5,953 bases of DNA from an uncultured Rikenellaceae bacterium (GTDB lineage: Bacteria; Bacteroidota; Bacteroidia; Bacteroidales; Rikenellaceae), in contig CAMTOL010000144.1 in the NCBI GenBank assembly GCA_947074135.1, forward strand, positions 1-5,953, written 5' to 3'. The notes under the pieces are model-generated. The model saw nothing but the letters and a program-made list of their open reading frames with translations, had not been told where the DNA came from and did not search any database. Both the position numbers and the translations under genes were made by a program. Positions 1 through 5,953 of the stretch are shown here, piece after piece (the first letter of the stretch is position 1; the number at the start of each line of letters is the position of its first letter).

Positions 1-278
1 TATATTCTAAATAGGTAATGTTGGAAATTTAAAAGATAGAAAGAAAAGATTATAAATGCAAATTAGCATTCAAGTTTTAAGAATTTTTATGTTTTTGTTG
101 AACTTATATTTATTCGATAATTCTTTCTGAAAACCATTATGCTACATTTACCATAATGGATTTAATAATTTGATTTCATAGAATGGTTATATTAACAATA
201 TTTAATTGAGAGGTAATCATTATATATTTTCTCTATTGGTTTGTTTTAATTCTATACACTAATTTTTAGCGTTATCCC
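1..278. other. AT-rich non-coding region downstream of ppdK
   Basis: No convincing gene lies here. ATG codons on the plus strand lead to very short frames: the ATG near position 90 stops after 13 codons, and the one near position 18 after four. I see no tRNA-like cloverleaf and no clear Bacteroidota promoter (TTTG, then TAnnTTTG at the right spacing) on either strand. The base composition is much more AT-rich than the neighbouring genes, as expected of intergenic DNA in this phylum. The only notable structure is the inverted repeat at 131-163, listed separately. The next gene to the left lies outside the window, so its orientation is unknown and regulatory sites for it cannot be excluded. Confidence 0.75.
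131..163. repeat. Short AT-rich inverted repeat (possible weak terminator or operator)
   Basis: The arms CCATTATG (134-141) and CATAATGG (152-159) form a perfect 8-bp stem around a 10-base loop. Three more A-T pairs (131-133 with 161-163) are possible if A160 is bulged. On the minus strand the hairpin is followed by TTTTC, and on the plus strand by a TTTAATAATTT stretch, so it could be a weak terminator in either direction. The stem has only three G-C pairs, so a protein-binding palindrome or chance in AT-rich DNA is equally possible. The structure is seen; its role is a guess. Confidence 0.3.
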
Positions 279-318
279 AAAATAAAACGGTGGGCTTGTT
301 GATAAACAATGCCCACCG
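279..318 (-). terminator. Rho-independent terminator after ppdK
   Basis: On the minus strand CGGTGGGC (318-311) pairs perfectly with GCCCACCG (295-288). The stem continues with TTGTT/AACAA (309-305 with 300-296) after one bulged base at 310, and closes on a four-base loop at 301-304. The hairpin is followed at once by TTTTATTTT (287-279), the U-rich tail of an intrinsic terminator. It begins 24 bases beyond the ppdK stop codon. No T-run follows it on the plus strand, so it should act only on leftward transcription from ppdK. This is the one GC-rich element in an otherwise AT-rich stretch. Confidence 0.93.
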
Positions 319-341
319 CCTTAACTTGCTATTTAGCAGTC

Positions 342-3077
<2,736 letters not shown>

Positions 3078-3209
3078 TTTTTTCGATTTGTTTTGTTAAT
3101 TTTTTGTTTATATAATTGCGTATATGCCAATTTTGTAAATTAAGAATGGTGAATTAAGAATTTTTCAACATTATGAACCTTAAATAATTCTTTATTCTTA
3201 AACTCTTAA
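3078..3209 (-). promoter_or_regulatory. infB-ppdK intergenic spacer / ppdK leader
   Basis: This 132-base AT-rich spacer separates the infB stop from the ppdK start. The bases just before the ppdK ATG are A-rich (six A's in a row) without a Shine-Dalgarno motif, as is common in Bacteroidota. No GC-rich hairpin with a U-tail follows infB, so read-through into ppdK is possible. A partial -7-like box, TAATGTTG (3173-3166, minus strand), matches five of six defined positions of TAnnTTTG, but no TTTG or TTG lies at the expected distance upstream of it. A ppdK promoter is therefore plausible here because of the spacer length, but is not identified. Short repeats at 3138-3161 and 3194-3201 are listed separately. 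Confidence 0.4.
3138..3161. repeat. Two direct copies of AATTAAGAAT with a nearby inverted copy
   Basis: AATTAAGAAT occurs at 3138-3147 and again at 3152-3161, a spacing of 14 bases. Its core appears inverted as ATTCTTAA at 3194-3201. In the minus-strand transcript the inverted copy could pair with either direct copy, giving a long-loop stem made only of weak pairs apart from one G-C. This may be low-complexity intergenic sequence, a remnant of a dispersed repeat, or a weak processing or termination structure after infB. The repeat is seen; no function is supported. Confidence 0.5.
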
Positions 3210-5953
3210 TTATAATTTACGGGCGATTTCAACTACAGTGTAGCTCTCTACAATATCGCCAACCTTGATGTCGTTGTAGTTCTCAATCGCAAGTCCACAC
3301 TCTAGGTTAGTTCCAACTTCTTTAACCTCATCTTTGAAGCGTTTGAGTGAGTTCAACTTGCCAGTGTAAACCACAATACCGTCACGAATTACACGAACGC
3401 TATTGCCACGAACAATCTTACCTTCACGAACGATACAACCTGCAATCGTTCCAACTTTCGAGATTTTGAATGTCTCCAACACCTCAACCGATGATGTAAT
3501 CTCCTCTTTAGTTTCAGGGGCAAGCATACCTTCGATAGCGTCCTTAATCTCGTTGATTGCATCGTAGATGATAGAGTATAGACGAATGTCAATCTCCTCT
3601 TTTTCAGCCAACTTACGGGCTGCTGCTGATGGGCGAACTTGGAAACCAACGATAATTGCATTCGATGCTGCCGCTAGTAGCACGTCACTTTCGGAAATAG
3701 CACCAACAGCTTTGTGAATCACGTTAACCTGTACCTCTTCGGTTGAAAGTTTAATCAACGAGTCTGTCAATGCCTCGATAGAGCCGTCCACGTCACCTTT
3801 AACGATAATATTAAGCTCTTTGAACGAACCAATTGCTATACGGCGACCAATCTCATCGAGTGTAATATGTTTTTGAGTACGAAGACCCTGCATACGTTGT
3901 AATTGCTCACGTTTATTTGCAATTTCACGTGCAGCTTTATCGTCGTCCATAACGTTGAACATATCGCCTGCTTGAGCCGCGCCATTAAGTCCAAGTACCA
4001 ATACTGGAGTTGCAGGACCTGCCTCGTCAACTTTTTTGCCACGTTCGTTGAACATAGCTTTAACACGTCCAGTGTATGTTCCAGACAACATTACATCGCC
4101 CACACGAAGTGTTCCGTTATGAACTAGAATTGTTGTCACATATCCACGACCTTTGTCAAGTGTAGATTCGATAACCGAACCAGAGGCTTTACGATTAGGA
4201 TTTGCTTTGAGGTCAAGTATTTCTGCTTCTAGTACGATTTTTTCGAGTAATTTCTCTACGTTTAGACCCTTTTTAGCAGAGATGTCTTCACTCTGATATT
4301 TTCCTCCCCAATCCTCGACCAAATAGTTCATTGCCGAGAGTTGTTCTTTAATTTTTTCTGGATTTGCACCATCTTTATCAACTTTATTGATAGCAAAGAC
4401 GATAGGTACGCCAGCTGCTTCGGCGTGGTTAATTGCCTCACGAGTTTGTGGCATTATAGAGTCGTCGGCGGCAATAATAATAATTGCAACGTCCGTAACC
4501 TTAGCTCCACGAGCACGCATCGCCGTAAAGGCTTCGTGACCTGGAGTGTCGAGGAATGTGACACGTTTGCCGTCGTCTAGTTTTACAGAATATGCACCAA
4601 TGTGTTGTGTAATACCACCAGCTTCGCCTGCAATTACGTTAGCTTTACGAATGTAGTCAAGCAGCGATGTTTTACCGTGGTCAACGTGACCCATAACCGT
4701 AACAATTGGTGGGCGTGAAACCAAATCCTCCTCTTTATCCTCTTCGTTGTCGATAGCCTCTTGGATTTCAACCGATACAAACTCTACTTTATATCCAAAC
4801 TCTTCGGCTACAATCGAAAGTGCTTCTGCATCAAGGCGTTGGTTGATACTCACCATCAAACCTAAGTTCATACAAGCAGCAATTACCTCTCCTACAGAAA
4901 CATCCATCATAGTAGCAAGTTCTGATACAGTTACAAACTCTGTAACTTGGAGAGTAGAGCTTTTTTGTTCGAGCATTTCAGCCTCTTCAGCCATTCTACC
5001 TTGGATAGCATCACGTTTATCTCTACGGTGTTTCGAAGCTTTAGTCTTGGAGCCTTTGTTAGTTAGACGAGCGAGAGTCTCTTTGATTTGCTTTTGTACA
5101 TCTTCATCGCTAACTTGTTCCCTAACCACTGGTTTAGGCGTGTGTTTGCTCTTATTCTTGTTGCGTTTGTCGTTGTTCGATTTTTGACTGTTATTTGCTC
5201 CGCCACCTTGTTGGTTGCCACCTTGACCCTGGTTTTGACCTTTATTGCCACCACCGCCTTGTTGGTTACCACCTTGTCCCGATGTACCAGCATTTGCAAT
5301 ATCAACTTTATTCTTTTTGATACGGTTGCGTTTGTTCCTATTTCCACTCTGAGGTTCAGCGGGAGTAGGTAGAACCATTTTGCCTAGAATTTTTGGACCA
5401 GATAGTTTTTCGGGTTCATTCACTCTGAACACACCATCTTTTGTCTGGTCGTTATTTTGATTCTTTTGTTGTGGCTCACTCTCTTTGTCACTCTCCTTTT
5501 TATTGCCCTCTATTTGAGGTTGTTTTTTAGGTTCCTCTTTTTTTGCCTCAATTACAACTTCTGGTTCAGGTTTGACACTAATTTTTTGTTCAATTATTTG
5601 AACCTCTTTTTGCTCTTTTACTTCTGTTTTCTCCTCCTTATGTATCACTCTTTTATTCTTTTCTGCTACCTGAAATGTTTTAGTTTTAGGAGCATCTAAG
5701 TCTATTTTGCCTAGTATTTTAGGAGAAGCAACTTCTTGAATTTCTGGAGTGTAAACTGTATTACTTTTAACTTTAAGTTCTTTTTCAATCTCCTCCTCGT
5801 TCGAGTCTTGATTTGTCGAAGACGAAGTAGCAGAACTTACACCCTGTTGAACAGTAGTTCGTATTACTTCGCGCACATCAACTTTTTCAACTTGCGTACC
5901 ACCAAACTCTCTTTCAAGAGTTGAGATTTGTTCATCATTAAGGATACTGTTTG
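3210..5953 (-). CDS. infB: Translation initiation factor IF-2, N-terminus cut by window edge
   Basis: This is a cytosolic GTPase that delivers fMet-tRNA to the 30S subunit and promotes 50S joining. The frame is open to the window edge: 913 codons plus two bases are visible, with stop TAA. The GTG at 5876-5874 is not the start, because 25 sense codons precede it without a stop (including [12 protein letters not shown], like the end of the first IF2_N subdomain). From memory of Bacteroides IF-2, roughly 35 residues or more are missing. Counting from that GTG codon, a charged, low-complexity linker spans about 15-300 and a second IF2_N-type subdomain about 311-365. The G domain has G1 GHVDHGKT (396-403), G2 T423, G3 DTPGHE (443-448), G4 NKVD (497-500) and G5 SAK (533-535). 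Then come beta-barrel domain II (about 560-660), domain C1 (about 670-780) and the initiator-tRNA-binding C2 domain (about 790-888). All GTPase motifs are intact. The linker holds two repeats, listed separately. ppdK follows on the same strand. Confidence 0.98.
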   Translation of the reverse strand, partial: NSILNDEQISTLEREFGGTQVEKVDVREVIRTTVQQGVSSATSSSTNQDSNEEEIEKELKVKSNTVYTPEIQEVASPKILGKIDLDAPKTKTFQVAEKNKRVIHKEEKTEVKEQKEVQIIEQKISVKPEPEVVIEAKKEEPKKQPQIEGNKKESDKESEPQQKNQNNDQTKDGVFRVNEPEKLSGPKILGKMVLPTPAEPQSGNRNKRNRIKKNKVDIANAGTSGQGGNQQGGGGNKGQNQGQGGNQQGGGANNSQKSNNDKRNKNKSKHTPKPVVREQVSDEDVQKQIKETLARLTNKGSKTKASKHRRDKRDAIQGRMAEEAEMLEQKSSTLQVTEFVTVSELATMMDVSVGEVIAACMNLGLMVSINQRLDAEALSIVAEEFGYKVEFVSVEIQEAIDNEEDKEEDLVSRPPIVTVMGHVDHGKTSLLDYIRKANVIAGEAGGITQHIGAYSVKLDDGKRVTFLDTPGHEAFTAMRARGAKVTDVAIIIIAADDSIMPQTREAINHAEAAGVPIVFAINKVDKDGANPEKIKEQLSAMNYLVEDWGGKYQSEDISAKKGLNVEKLLEKIVLEAEILDLKANPNRKASGSVIESTLDKGRGYVTTILVHNGTLRVGDVMLSGTYTGRVKAMFNERGKKVDEAGPATPVLVLGLNGAAQAGDMFNVMDDDKAAREIANKREQLQRMQGLRTQKHITLDEIGRRIAIGSFKELNIIVKGDVDGSIEALTDSLIKLSTEEVQVNVIHKAVGAISESDVLLAAASNAIIVGFQVRPSAAARKLAEKEEIDIRLYSIIYDAINEIKDAIEGMLAPETKEEITSSVEVLETFKISKVGTIAGCIVREGKIVRGNSVRVIRDGIVVYTGKLNSLKRFKDEVKEVGTNLECGLAIENYNDIKVGDIVESYTVVEIARKL
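5199..5279 (-). repeat. Gly/Gln/Asn-rich tandem repeat in the IF-2 linker
   Basis: Within infB the ten-residue block [10 protein letters not shown] is encoded twice, at 5279-5250 and 5228-5199, so the period is 17 codons (51 bases). The two 30-base copies differ at five positions, all third codon positions and all synonymous. The block sits between a basic stretch ([12 protein letters not shown]) and another basic stretch ([12 protein letters not shown]) in the disordered linker before the second IF2_N subdomain. I infer it is flexible spacer. Gly- and Asn-rich tracts at this place also occur in Bacteroides IF-2, as far as I recall. Confidence 0.85.
5377..5724 (-). repeat. Spaced repeat pair coding PKILGK in the IF-2 linker
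   Basis: Two 21-base segments, 5704-5724 and 5377-5397, are identical at 19 of 21 positions and lie 327 bases (109 codons) apart in the same frame. They encode [10 protein letters not shown] (residues 51-60 from the GTG at 5876) and [10 protein letters not shown] (160-169). Both differences inside the shared PKILGK core are synonymous. The rest of the linker is low-complexity, so a repeated hydrophobic motif stands out and may be a short binding element. A related V-G-x-I-D-L motif recurs in the linker of Bacteroides IF-2, as I remember it, so it may be a family feature. Confidence 0.75.

Noticed and set aside
240..267. TTTG (240-243) and TAATTTTT (260-267) as a plus-strand Bacteroidota promoter
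   Set aside because: The spacing is only 16 bases and the -7 box lacks its final G. It would also drive transcription antisense into ppdK with no plus-strand gene to serve.
324..340. Small palindrome TGCTATTTAGCA just after the ppdK stop
   Set aside because: The stem is only about five pairs with almost no loop and no U-tail. The strong terminator at 279-318 explains transcript ending.
3166..3173. TAATGTTG on the minus strand as a -7 promoter box for ppdK
   Set aside because: It matches five of six defined positions of TAnnTTTG, but no TTTG or TTG lies about 19-21 bases upstream. In such AT-rich DNA a single partial box is weak evidence.
4747..5187. Plus-strand frame of 146 codons
   Set aside because: It lies wholly inside infB on the opposite strand, its sequence is Ser/Thr-rich without recognisable domains, and the minus-strand reading is clearly IF-2.
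5457..5699. Plus-strand frame of 80 codons, very rich in Phe and Leu, resembling a membrane protein
   Set aside because: It is antisense to the Lys/Glu-rich IF-2 linker. Lys AAA and Glu GAA codons read backwards as Phe TTT and TTC, which creates false hydrophobic segments. It has no homology I recognise.

Overview
The window holds two large genes, both on the minus strand and read right to left, plus short AT-rich non-coding stretches. The organism is most likely a member of the Bacteroidota, probably Bacteroidales. The IF-2 protein matches what I remember of Bacteroides IF-2 through its whole G domain and C-terminal half (for example the [10 protein letters not shown] switch segment). The linker is rich in Lys, Glu, Gln and Asn, and no Shine-Dalgarno sequence precedes ppdK, as is usual in this phylum. 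The DNA is AT-rich, strongly so between genes. Genus and species cannot be told from this sequence.

Layout from right to left, which is the direction of transcription. Positions 5953-3210 are infB (translation initiation factor IF-2), cut by the right window edge so that the first residues are missing. Positions 3209-3078 are a 132-base AT-rich spacer with short direct and inverted repeats but no GC-rich terminator. Positions 3077-342 are ppdK (pyruvate, phosphate dikinase), complete and with all its known catalytic residues. Positions 318-279 are a clear Rho-independent terminator for the minus strand. Positions 278-1 are very AT-rich, hold no gene, and contain one weak hairpin.

The two genes are not functionally linked in an obvious way. 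IF-2 brings initiator tRNA to the ribosome, and PPDK interconverts pyruvate and phosphoenolpyruvate at the expense of ATP and phosphate. With no strong terminator between them and a strong one after ppdK, some co-transcription is possible but not shown.

I found no evidence of a new biological system. There is no mobile element, CRISPR array, phage gene, tRNA or rRNA, and no gene is broken. The observations most worth a look are the internal repeats in the IF-2 linker, the false GTG start created by the window edge, and the infB-ppdK gene order.
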